Assembly (NCBI RefSeq): GCF_028453695.1
Contig: NC_135777.1
Location: forward strand, 17,907,714-17,971,713
Source: Augochlora pura
Lineage: Eukaryota > Arthropoda > Insecta > Hymenoptera > Halictidae
Direction: 5' to 3'
Length of the DNA stretch: 64,000 nt
Each line of letters opens with the position of its first letter. Within the stretch, counting starts at the first letter, position 1. This document shows, piece by piece, positions 36,404-48,900 of this stretch. The notes under the pieces were generated by a model. The model saw only the letters and a list, made by a program, of their open reading frames with translations. It searched no databases and had not been told where the DNA came from. The position numbers were made by a program, and so were the translations under genes.

Positions 36404-39400
36404 TCACACATACACTTTGGCAAGAGCATCGGCCCCTGCGCTCGCTATAAAAGGTCGCGATGGATGAAATGCTACGTCTAAAATACTTTCATCAAACTTC
36501 TTACGATGTGCTGTTATCTCCTGAACACAAGTCTTATTATCCATATTCCATAATCTTATACTGCAATCGTGACCTGTAAGGCAAAATTAATGGATGTTAT
36601 AAAATGTAGGATAATCTACTGAAATTTGTTTTTTTCAATCATTAAATACATTAAATATTATCCAACTCTGATTTTCTTGTACATTAAACTCTTACTCACT
36701 TCCTGAAAGTAAATATAAACCATGAGGATCTACAGCAAGACTAGTGACTGCATCCAAATGAGCAACCATGGCATGAGCAAGAGTAGCTGATCGATGATCA
36801 TAAAATCGAATATGTCTATCTTCGTGTGCAGCAACGACTAACGGTAATGTTGGATGAGCCACGACACGGTTAAAACCCTTTGTTTCATTAACTTCGAGAC
36901 GAGCTACACTTTCGCCAGTTTCTGTATCAAACACCACACACGCTCCCTCATAAGCTACAACTAATTTATGCGGCTCATCTCTTATGAAATCTACTGAAGT
37001 CGGTATGCCATCTACAACGAGATACGTGTATGTATAATTTTGTAAAATATTATGTTTAAGTTCGATGAAAACAGTAAGTTTTTATATTAACAAGAATACC
37101 CCACCTTGCTCAGAGACATATGTATGAAGCAGGGGAGACTTGCTTTGTGGACTCCACAATTTGACAGTTCCATCGGCGCTAATCGATAACAGTTGTGATC
37201 GTGATTGATACATACTTAAACCCCAAACTGCATTTGTATGTCCCTTTAATGTTTGGCTAAGGACACTTGGTTCATAGGAATCATATGGATCTATGTTAGC
37301 CGATGGTAGTGTCCAACAATGAATCATACCGTCTAAACCACCACTATAACATTGATTTCCCGTGCTACACATAGCTAAACATAAGACTGGACCAGTGTGA
37401 GATCTAAATGTATATAGTGGTTCGACATCTAATGAAGCTGATCTGTAATTCAGAAAATATAATTTAGATCATTCGATTATCACTGTGAAATAAAATTCAC
37501 ATTCAATTTTAAACATTATACTTCTTTGCAGGTAAAGTCTTATGAAGATTCCATAATTTCAGAGTATGGTCATCGCTTGCGGTTATGAGAACAGCTTCTG
37601 TGGGGTGGAAGACAAGTGCTCGAACAGCATCGAAATGAGATCGCAACGTATATTTCGCGTTCCAAGTTTTTCTGAAAGTTTCCTTCGTTGCAGCTACCAT
37701 CTAAGTAAATAAATACATGATGTTAAGTTTTAGTATAAAGAATATCTCTCGTATAAACGAATAAATAAAATATATATATATAAAAGAATATCACGTGTAC
37801 AAACTAAAATATAGAAAAAATGTATAATATAGCTCACATCGTATGATGTTTCTGGATCATTGTTAACACACAATAGTTCTAATTCCCCCAATTCCAATGT
37901 AGAATCTCCTTCCTTATTTGGACATCTTAGATCAGGTTGTAAACCTTTATGTATTGCGTCTGTAAAGATTATTACATTGTTATTTTTAGTAATACAACTA
38001 TAGAATTAACATTGTATAGTCAAATTATGACGTCGCAGCTAAAAGGTTAAGAGATTATGATTACTTATATGTGTACCTAAGTGAACAGAACCTGCTGGTG
38101 ACTCTTCAATTTCTGTGAGAAATTTTAATTCATTTATTACTTCTTCTGCCTCTGCATCAACATCTTCATTTAAAAGCATAGATGACTAAAAATAAGTAAA
38201 ATATTTTATTAATACTTCATAAAAAAAAATAAAACAAGAAAGTCTTTATTACTTTATTTGTCTTGAGTGCAATGTTTGTATCATAAGAATCATCCTCTAC
38301 GTCTCCCTCTTCTTCTTCTATGTCCATCTCTTGTCGAGCCAGAAGCTCAAATTTTTCCATAAAAGCTGCTTCACTATCTATCATTATTTCTTCTGTCTAT
38401 TGATATAAAAAATTAAATAATTTTATTACTTCTTATATTTGTCTAATTTACACTAATTTAGACATGGAACAATTTAAAATATAGAAAAGCTAAATGACAT
38501 CTATATAAAAGGGGTATTTACCTCATCTTTTGTTTTTGGAAAATTACGGATACAAGTTTCCATTCGATAATCTTTGTTTGATGGTTTAGATTTATTATTA
38601 TCATTTAGTGCAGGTGGATTCATATCTTCTGAGTCTGTATTATTATTCAAGCTAAGTAAAGATCTTACTCTATTCGATCGTACATCTATTATTGTATCAG
38701 CATAACCAATCTCTTGTAAATATCTAAAATAACATTTTCGTTGTACATTCTTAGCAGCAATAAAGTTGGTACTATTTATTATGCAGAATATTTTTAAATG
38801 TTATCCACTTACTGTCTCAAAATTTGGCGACCTTGTTTCCAACTAATGTTGCTGACTGAAGTAAATGGAGCTTCTCCATCACCATCTCCTCCAACTTCTG
38901 AGTTAACACAAGTACTACTACCTTCTTCATAAACAGGAGGCTTTACATCTCCTTGAGTTACCAGATCAGTCCCATATTTCAGCTTATGATACCTTGCTCT
39001 ACAAAAATAATGAAAGATGTCTGTATAGTTAGAATAAATATGACCAAGATATTATAGTGAATAGTTGTATGAAGGTATCTCACCTTTCTTGTTTCAATGC
39101 ATATTCTAACATTTTTATTCTTCGTACTAAATCATTTTTTAATTTTTCTTGTCCTTTTCTTTCTCCTTTTAAAAAAGCTATTCTAGCCTACGAATAAATA
39201 TTCCTAAATTAGAATACTTTGTATAAAGTGTAATTTCATAATTTATAATACAATTTTCATAGGGTAACATATATTAGAAATAATAATGTTTATTATTGTA
39301 TCATCTAATTGAGATTAACAAAGTAAAATTATATACAATGTGCTTCACAACATATGTATATATCTTCAAAGGTGGATTTAGTATGACAAAATAATCAAAA

Positions 39401-40329
39401 AAATTCATATAATTATTTTTATAAATTCTCAAGGTGAATTATCGTAGAAATGTGTTAGCAAAGTTTTCACACATGTTATTATTACCGATGGAATTGATAT
39501 GAAACTAATTGAAATAAATTATAGAATAATGTTTACATAGTAAATAAGATGGTCGTATATAAGATGAGATTATGTGTTAATAGTCAAAGGAAGCATTACC
39601 ATAGTCATAAGAATTATTGGAAGAGAAAAGCAGCTTAGTTTATATGAATCTATTTATGGAGTTATATGTTTTGAGACACTTTATATAGCAACAATTTAGT
39701 ACAATTCATGTTTTCCATAAAATAATTGGAACATACAATATGTATAATTTGTAACTTTGCGATATATAGGTATTACTATAAATCCAATTAAAATTATATA
39801 ATGTTAATGCAATTATGCAGTGACATTTAATATAACCAATTGTAGGAAGTACAAGATTGTGATGGAACAGAAAATGTTTACATGAAACCTTATTTGGTGT
39901 ACAGCATATTTATAATTTAATGAACTATATTACAACATTTTTTATATGTATATGCAAATTGATTGTTTTTACAATGTTTCTGTCACATGACAGATGAAGT
40001 GACAATAAGAAAGAGAATTATGGAAGGATAAACGAACGTATCTCGAAGATTTCGAAAATAGATAAAATTTATACCTGGAATTCTGCTCTGTCAAGTTCCC
40101 ATTGCGATCTTTCAAATTCGAAGCGAGCCCATTCATGCTGAATGAAATGTAGAATGCCAGGCATAGTGTATTGTGGTTTGGAATCGCTAGTGCTGTCACT
40201 GTAGCTCTGATGTTTATTGTTTGTCAGCGGAACATTCGTACCACTAGATTCTTGTCCATTATGGTTTTGAGATGTAGAACTGGAGTTATCCTCCATCGTG
40301 GAACGATCAAACCGTGCTGGTACCTTCAT
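36404..40329 (-). CDS. Cka: Striatin family protein (Cka), STRIPAK scaffold
   Basis: Eleven minus-strand exons: 40329-40075, 39187-39084, 38998-38813, 38723-38522, 38396-38253, 38185-38077, 37959-37838, 37700-37522, 37442-37105, 37011-36700 and 36573-36404, giving 706 residues. The product is the regulatory B-type scaffold of the PP2A STRIPAK complex, linking PP2A to GCK kinases and, in flies, to JNK and Hippo signalling. The N-terminal block MPGILHFIQHEWARFEFERS holds the caveolin-binding and coiled-coil region, followed by WELDRAEFQARIAFLKGERK. An acidic middle region comes next. From about residue 360 there are WD40 repeats (ASDDHTLKLWNL, SADGTVKLWS, SHDCSIRLWNM) ending in ASAGADALAKVYV, the usual striatin C-terminus. 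ATG 40329 gives MKVPARFD; the next in-frame ATG (40296) is possible. Confidence 0.94.
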
Positions 40330-43300
40330 TTCATGACACGGCAGCCATTACAACAACTTTTCTTTCCTCTGGAGCCCAAAGAGTGCTCTCCCGTCGGATA
40401 ATGTATTTCGATCGAGTTCGCGAAAAGAAGTAATTAATACGCATGCGGGCGTATTAGATTCCAATAAAACCGATATACTGTTTGGAAAACTTTGACGTTC
40501 GTTAATTGTTCACTGAGAAACCTTATAATCTCTGTTCAACTCTGTTGAAATAGCAGACAAGTATTATTCTCTTCTTGCATATCTTCAGAACCGTACTAGT
40601 TTCCACCATTCTCGTAAAGTGTATTCAAGTGTATTCTATTGGGGCCTTATACCGGCTTTCTATGAGTACCAACTTTACTCAAAATTATAACAATACATAG
40701 TTCTCTTAATAGTTTTTAACACATTATGCTGAGACCATAAAGATAATTTCATTATATTCTACTGTTACTCTTAATATTACTGTTTTTACTATGTGACATT
40801 GTATTATGTAAATGTATATAAAAAAATTAACATTTCCAATAAATTCTTTCATATAAATTTATATAATAATAATGAAAATATAATATATATATACATACAT
40901 ATATATACATTTCTGTTTATTGTTTAATACATTAGTGTTCATGCTTTAATAAGGCTGGTTTTCAAAAAGCTTTATGTATTTTCAATCATAAATATTCAAA
41001 ATGTGAACATATGTACGATTACACGTTAAACAATAAACGGATGATGTCAATAATATTTCGTGAATATTTCATATATAGTATTTAGTTCTAAAGAAGTTAT
41101 GTAAACAATTCTTATTAACATAAGAAAGTAATTATTTATTCAACGAAAAAGATTATTCTATTAGTAAGTGGCTAAGAGTACAAATGTATTTTGTGTTGTT
41201 CTTGAATCATCCGTAATATATATTTTATTGTATGTATATACTAACTACAATACATGTGCGGACATGTAATATGAGTATGTATACACACATAAGTACAATC
41301 CGTTACATACGTAGATATATTGTAGGTGTCGCCATCTACAAGCACTTATCTCTTTTGACAGAATACACCCGTATTGTATTATAAAAAACTGTCAAAGATA
41401 TGATCCATTTTAAAGTTAAACGTGTATACTCACATATAGTAAGTATTTAATATGTGTATATATACGCAACAAAGGTGTTCCATTCGCATAACCACATATA
41501 TTTTAAATATAAAAATGTATACATCATTGGTTTTCAAATATACCTACTTTATACGCGTGGTATGTTTCATAGAAAATGGTACTTGTTTACTGTAGGTTAT
41601 ATGAGACATTTATGTTTCATAAGTTTTATATAAATTTCCAACAAGCAACGTCGGTTTTTTGAGAACTGTAATCTACTCCTTCTAATCATGAAAGGTGTAT
41701 GTATATTTGTATACATATATTACTCTGAATGTTTTTAATATATGTAAACATGTACGTATTTATGTATGCATGTAACATTTGTACATAAAATACTTTGTAA
41801 TATAATAACTTACTGTGCTTATACAATCTCAATTATAGACTTCATTTTACTTACATATAATACATGTAATATATCAAGTAATCAAAAATGGAAATTAGTA
41901 GAAATATTTAAAACATGGCTATGAATGTATTTATCTTATAATATTACATAAATAATAATTTTAGTGAATCGTGTTTGTTTATATTCTAAGGTACTGGAAC
42001 TTATAATATAGTTTTTCTTATAGATGTTAATTGCAAATATTTATATTTGTTGGACTTTTACAGATTATTTAATTTTAGTATTAGTTCTTTTTTTATTTCT
42101 TATCCTTTTGTTTATTATAATTTCTAAAAAGTTATATAACAAGATTATTTAACTTATAAGTTATCTAAATAAATAATTTTGTTCCACATTTCCATAATAT
42201 ATTTTATATCTAAGTTTACAATGATAAACAATAGATATCACCTTGTTGAAATTCTTGAGAGGGCAATTCTTACAAGGTCGTTTAATCATTATTTACGATG
42301 AACACATAATAAAAATAATTCTTAATAGAACGTGAATACCTCTAAGTGCTGGGTAAATACATCGACGATACCTAATTGTTATTGAGTTCACACCTTGTTG
42401 ATATATTTACTAAAACAGTGTATTTTTGACTCTACAGAGGAGTATTTTGCATATTACAACTAATATTACAAGTTCCGAAGGTATTTTGCATCACGGCGCA
42501 TGCGTTAATGAAATTTCTGAAGTGCGAACCACACTATCAATATAGGTCGATAATTCTTACCATTTTACCCGAAATAATATTAATAATCGACAACTTAATG
42601 TACGATATTTGTTTCGGAAATAACTGAATTCCAAAATTTGACCAGACCAAATCAAAATTTAACCCTACCTGAATGCTCGTGTATACTAACGCTAACGGTC
42701 ACGAATAAAAGTGGCAACGTTGCTCTTCGCTTGTTTAGGTTGCGGTGTTGCAGATACTCGATGAACGGGTATCACAGTGTATCCTCGTTTCTGGCATTTA
42801 TCACAAATATAACGTATTTTTGTAAGTCAAAGAACATGTGCGTCATTGATTGAAGACATTCTACATTATAACTGTACGTAAGTTCAGCAATTGTGTATAT
42901 ACTTACATGTCACGCTTTAGCAGTGGGGTCACTTTGTTTTACTGCTTCGAGTTACAGTAGGGTTCAAATAATTAAGTTCATTCTGAATCATTTGGCAAAG
43001 GTAACACCAAAATATTTTCTGTCAATTATTAAATAAATGAGGTTAATAGTTTAAGATTCTTATTGTTTTGATCTAATGATAACATTAGTCTAATGTTACA
43101 TACATTACACATGAATTAATGAAGAAACAGCGAAAATAAAAAACCTCGTTATTGAGCGTGATTGACGTATCTGAAAATTTGGGCCCGAAGTCCCAAATGT
43201 ATCGACCAAGGCCGTTACATAGATCATACTATATATATACGAAAAGCTGCCATTTTATATAGCATACGTGCGCCATTTTGTTGTCTCACAATACAAAATG

Positions 43301-45002
43301 AAAGCTGACTTAAAACATCATATTTACATTTATTTCATTAGACATCTAATATAAAATAAAAATTAATATTATTTATCATTGTAAGCACAATATAAATATT
43401 TATAAAGTAATTACCAGTCCTTACATAAAAGTAAATTCGAATAATGCCCAATTGGTATAGCCAAGCAAATACTTTGATCACTGCTCTGAGTAGTTAATGT
43501 CATTACTCATAATAAAAGAAAAAGTAAATATTTCAAATTTGTTACAAGATATGTGTCAAAAAATATTTTTTTGTACGGTATAAATTATTTTTCTTAATAA
43601 ATTTATCTTGAACTATTTCTAGAAAACACTACTTTTGCAATTGAAATGGAGATATATAATAGATAGTTTTTGAGCCCCGCAAGTAGTACATTCTGCATAA
43701 GCATAATTCACCGCGCATGTGTAAAACACTAACGGAGGAACGTTCGGTTGTGTAACACATACATACTATAGTCTTTGCTATAAATACATATACATATACA
43801 CACATGCACGTTAATTACATTATTACTACTCAGTTATGTATATAATAAAATATTAAATATTTCGAACAGTGTAATGTAATAAAGAAATATCTAGTTAAAA
43901 AAATATTTATTATTATTTATTTATTATTACATAATATTGGTGTTTTTATTTGAAATTAATAACTTGTATTTATGATACTTAAACTTGTCACTGTATTAAA
44001 CTACATAGCAAAATAATATTTTATCGTAATTATGAACAATATATATATGATATGATTTACAGTAATTTGATGGATTAATGTTTTATATAATAAATTTTAA
44101 GTAATGAGTAGCATTGTAATTTTTATGTCTCCCACTCAGTAAAGAAACGCGATGTATTACCATTATGACGCATGTTGACCTTGCTAGTTGGCGCAGAAAG
44201 AAAAGGGGTGGGGTTACTTATCAAACGTTCAATATAAATACTTGCAACTTAGAAAATAATCTTTGTCAATATTTACGTCTACTTTTATGCACAATTTGTT
44301 CTGAAAACAATCTTTAATATTTAAATTACATTAAGTAATAGATAACAATTTTCGAAATCTTTAGTAACAGTAAAGGGCAAATACAGTCATACAAAAGAGT
44401 ATTTGGTAATACAAACGGAAAATTTTTTACTAACTGTTTGCAACCCATTCTTTGTTGGAATTAAGGAAAACAAATGGATAGTAGTAAGTAGTGAGAGAAA
44501 AGTATCCATATTTGTACCGTACTGCAACTAATATTAGCAGTGTAAAGTATTAAGTAGTGAAAGAAAAGAGCAGAAGTGGGGGAAACAGTAAGTGTGACGT
44601 TTTTGTAATTCCAAGTATCGAGTTAGCATACAAGTAAAAGATAAGATTATTACTCAGAGCTTTACTGCTGATACGAACATTTCTAACATGAGGACATTAT
44701 ATATCCAAATTTATTTACTTTAACTTATTGGAAATTAGTTTAGCTGGGGCAAATCATGACGCCATATTGGGCAACGTCGTGTGCAGTCGTTGATTTTCGT
44801 GAGGACGCATGTCGGGGCCTACGTTCGGCTGTACTCGTTCAATAGACTAGTCTACCGAGAATCCCGCCTTTCTGAACATAAGTTCTCTTCGTAGAAATCG
44901 TATTTATTTTACAGTCATTTAATGTGGTTGTTCATTGAAACTATTTGTGTTGTGTATATATATATACATAAATATATAAATACAAATATAAATATATATA
45001 TT

Positions 45003-45055
<53 letters not shown>

Positions 45056-45974
45056 TTTTCCTAATCATATGTTTTTTTATCCTAAATTTTGACTTTTTAT
45101 ATGTTGATAATAAGACATAGGAATTGTACATTTACTGTATTATATATACATATATATATCTTTTCAGTATACTATAAATGAAAAACCGACGTTGATCTTT
45201 ATTAATTAAATAATAATATGGACATTCATTGATTTGGACAATGGAGTACACGTGTTACTTGATACAGTAACTGTCGTTAGATATACAACTTCAGTCCGCC
45301 ATTTTTGTTAGTTGAGTACTTATGGGCCAGGAACGACTCACGTTGGCGCGTCATCGAGGGGCCCAAATTATATTATCTTCATCTACGTTAAAAGAAAAGT
45401 TGATTCTGTAACATAGATCGTAACGAAAATTGTATCTAACACAAAGTAACCATTTTGTACGTGAGTGGTTTAGTTAACAAAGTTATGACACCGAGTGGGC
45501 TACATCGATTTGGAGGATCAGTAGGTTTACAATTTTTAGCGCCTTTGTTTCTGCAGTGAATGTTTACTTTTTAAATGAGTGTGTCTTCCTTTCGCGCGAT
45601 CATTTATTCGAAAATACTTAAAACTTATTATAATTTATTAAAATATGGAATTGTAATAAATTTGTATAACATCAATTATTTTAAAAATATTAATTTTATT
45701 TTTAATTTTTTGTATCAAACAATGTTGTACAAAATATGATTTGTAATCTCACAACTATGTATAATTAATTAATCAATTAAACAATTAAACAAAGACATTT
45801 TGTGTTGCCATATTTACTAAATCTGAAATTAGTTTATTTGACTATTTAAATATTCAGTATTTTCAAATAAAAGTATCTCATACATAGTGATCACTTACAG
45901 ATCAAAAGATATTAATTTTTGGAGATAAATGGGTGACCTGTGACACTGTCTTGCATATCTTACCTTTTTTTACA
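40330..45974. promoter_or_regulatory. 5.6-kb divergent region between striatin (-) and windei (+)
   Basis: No coding frame is supported. It probably contains the leader exons and promoters of both genes. GC-richer islands in AT-rich sequence lie at about 40380-40460, 42480-42730, 43140-43290, 44150-44220, 44740-44900 and 45290-45540. The last ends near a possible donor (GATCA|GTAGGT, 45520) and the windei coding exon has an acceptor at about 45900, so 45290-45520 is a good candidate for the windei 5'UTR exon. An NRF-1-like GCGCATGCG lies at 42496-42504. Confidence 0.45.
44954..45055. repeat. (TA)n low-complexity tract
   Basis: About 100 bases of almost pure TA dinucleotides, interrupted by occasional TTTA and CATAAA units. 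Confidence 0.9.
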
Positions 45975-48900
45975 ATGGAGGCTTTAAGAAGCAAATCTGT
46001 ACATAGTACTGACAATATACGTTCATTATCTTGTATCAATGCACATCATATTGATGAATTATCAAAAGAAAAAGAAGATGAATTATTATATGGAGGTGAT
46101 GATGGAGATGAAGAGGATGCACTTTCAGATGATAGTATGCGTTTAAGATTATCCGATGACGATGAGGCTGAGCCAGATGATATTTTGACATCTGTCTTAG
46201 ATAAAGAACATAAGTCAAAAAATGTAAAAATAGGTAAGCTACATACTTTGAATATTTATACAAAATAGATTATAATACATAACATTGCATCTTCAAGGTC
46301 ATTCATTGTCTTGTAACATATAATTTGTAAAATAAAAAATACATTTATTTGTGAAAACTTCGATTGCAGACGTGACATGTGAAGGAAATGAGGATGTACA
46401 AGATTCACCTGTTCCTGAAAAAAATGAAATGAAGAATGATACAACTCCTTCGAGGGAAAGAAAGGAAGAGGAACATTGTTCAGGTAATGTTTCCATGGGT
46501 GACAAAGTATTAACACATCATGCAAAGGATACCAAAAGAAATCAAAATGGATTGGTGAGGCCACAAATGATTAATGTCATGCCTCGCTATCCATGGCCAA
46601 ATTATGAGTTTCAAGGGAGGTTTGCAAGTACCCCTTACAGTCGGTTTCCCTATGTCAATCGTTTTCCTTATGTCAGGCATCGGTATTTGGCACCTAGAGG
46701 ACAATTTAGAAATCCATACAATTACAATACTAGATTTCACAGTGCATTCGTTCCTTTTGAAAAAGGAAGAGGCAATGGAATGTTTAATTCATATACCAAC
46801 TTTATGTATCATAGAGAACAAACAAGAACTTTCAAACCTTCTCCTATGAAGAGATTTAATGCTCAAAGTGATGTTGACCAAAATGTTATGTCCCCTCCAG
46901 ATGCAAACTTATCTTCAAGAAATGTAGCTGACACCAGCATCAAGGATGAAAACTGTGCTAATAAGAATGAAATTGAAAAAAGTAATGACTTAGTTAGTAA
47001 AACTCCAATCAATAGTGAAAAAAATAACGATGATTTATTGATGTACGATTTTTCGAAAGATATAAGCCTTGAAGATTTAGATAATAATGTTGCCAATATC
47101 AATCATGTCAATGACCTTGTGGAATTGGAGAATAAAACGAAATCTGCGCAAGAGAATTCGGAAATACCATCTAATAATACAGAATGTAAACAAAATACGT
47201 TTATTGAAACCAATACTTCAAATGAGTTCTCTAATGGCGAAATTGCATGTCCTTTACAAAATTCTCAGGATGAAAATAAAAAAAGTGTTGAAGAGAAAGA
47301 AAATATTGATACAGATAATGCTCATTTTGATTGTAATACTTCACAGGAATCTAATAATTTTAATACAAAGACAACATTATTAACTGAAAATCGGAAAAAT
47401 TCGTCCGATAACAAAGACGTAGAGTTCATTGAAGCGAACAATGAAAATAATAAAAACGATAATGCCATAGTTAATGCAAAAGTCAGTTCAGGTTCGAGTA
47501 AGAAAAATGTAGTTGGGGATCGTGGATCAAAGCAACAGTATGTAGAGATTATTGAAACGATAGAAATAATCGATCCTGATGCACGTAAGGGAAATACAGC
47601 AAATAATGCATTAGCGGTAACTAAAAAAGTGAAAAGTCATGATGAGAAGATTTTAACTGATAAAGACGATGTATCTGTACAAGATGCACAAACAAATGAA
47701 ATTGTTGAAACTCATATTCCGAAGACAAATGATATTATATTAAATGATCGAAACAACAGAGAAGATAGTAAGGAAACCGAAGTAAAACAAAATAATACGA
47801 TATTTGAGCCACTTACTAATTGTGAAAAATGTGATAAAGACCGATTAAATGATAGTGATAATAGTACAAATACTTCTACATTACTCAAATTACTTGTTTC
47901 TGACGATCATTCAATCAGTACCATGCTTCAAGAACGAAATAATACTGTCACCAAGGAAAATGTAAAATGTATAGAGGACGAAAGTCCTACAATAAATTCT
48001 TCAGTACATGCTGAGAAGATGGTATGCACATTGGACGAAAATAATGTACCTAGTGTTGAATCACAAAACGATTTGTTAGATCCCACTAATAAAGTAATGG
48101 ATAGTGGTGTTAATGAGAAAAAACTTGAAGTTCCAGTCAATCCAGTAAATCCTCAAAGAAGGAGAAGACGAACAAAAAAAATGATCGCGGCAGCACAAGA
48201 ATCTGTTTCAGAGGAAGATAAGCAAGGTATGGCATGCTTTACGTTGTTGGAATAACCATAGACTGTTCTTGATGACTGGGATTTTGATTTCTTATATATT
48301 GCATACACACTCTTACGTTTTCCATTCTTTCTATACGTTATAAGTATATCTAATATATTATACATAGCATATATTTCTAAATAACCATATTTAACAAAAT
48401 TTTTTATACACATTTCTTTGTTCTCACTCCTTTAACTTGGTACATCATACTTATGAGTTCAAACCAACAATAAAAGTGCATGCCTGACAATGCTCAACAA
48501 GTGTAATTCAATTTTTTGTACAGTACATTACATTCTTCATCTGTGCAGGTTTATATTAATTTAGTTATATTTTATTTAATGCTCCTATACAATTGTTATT
48601 ATGACATTTTGTTACAGTTAGGGAGAGTGGAAGACAAAAGAGAAAAACTGCCAAGAATGCAGAAGAAATCATACGAAAGAAATTTTTAAATCACGACAGT
48701 GATTTGGAGTCTAGCGATAGTTCAGAAAAATTTGTAATTGTTAATCATAAGGTAAATGAGGATGCACGATCTCTATCTCCACCGTCTTTAAAACGTAACT
48801 GTTCCGATCTGGATAATATAACGATGAACGGCAGTATAAAAAAGATCAAAGTAAATACAGACTCTGACGAATTATCTTCAAAAGAGAACGATTCCGATAG

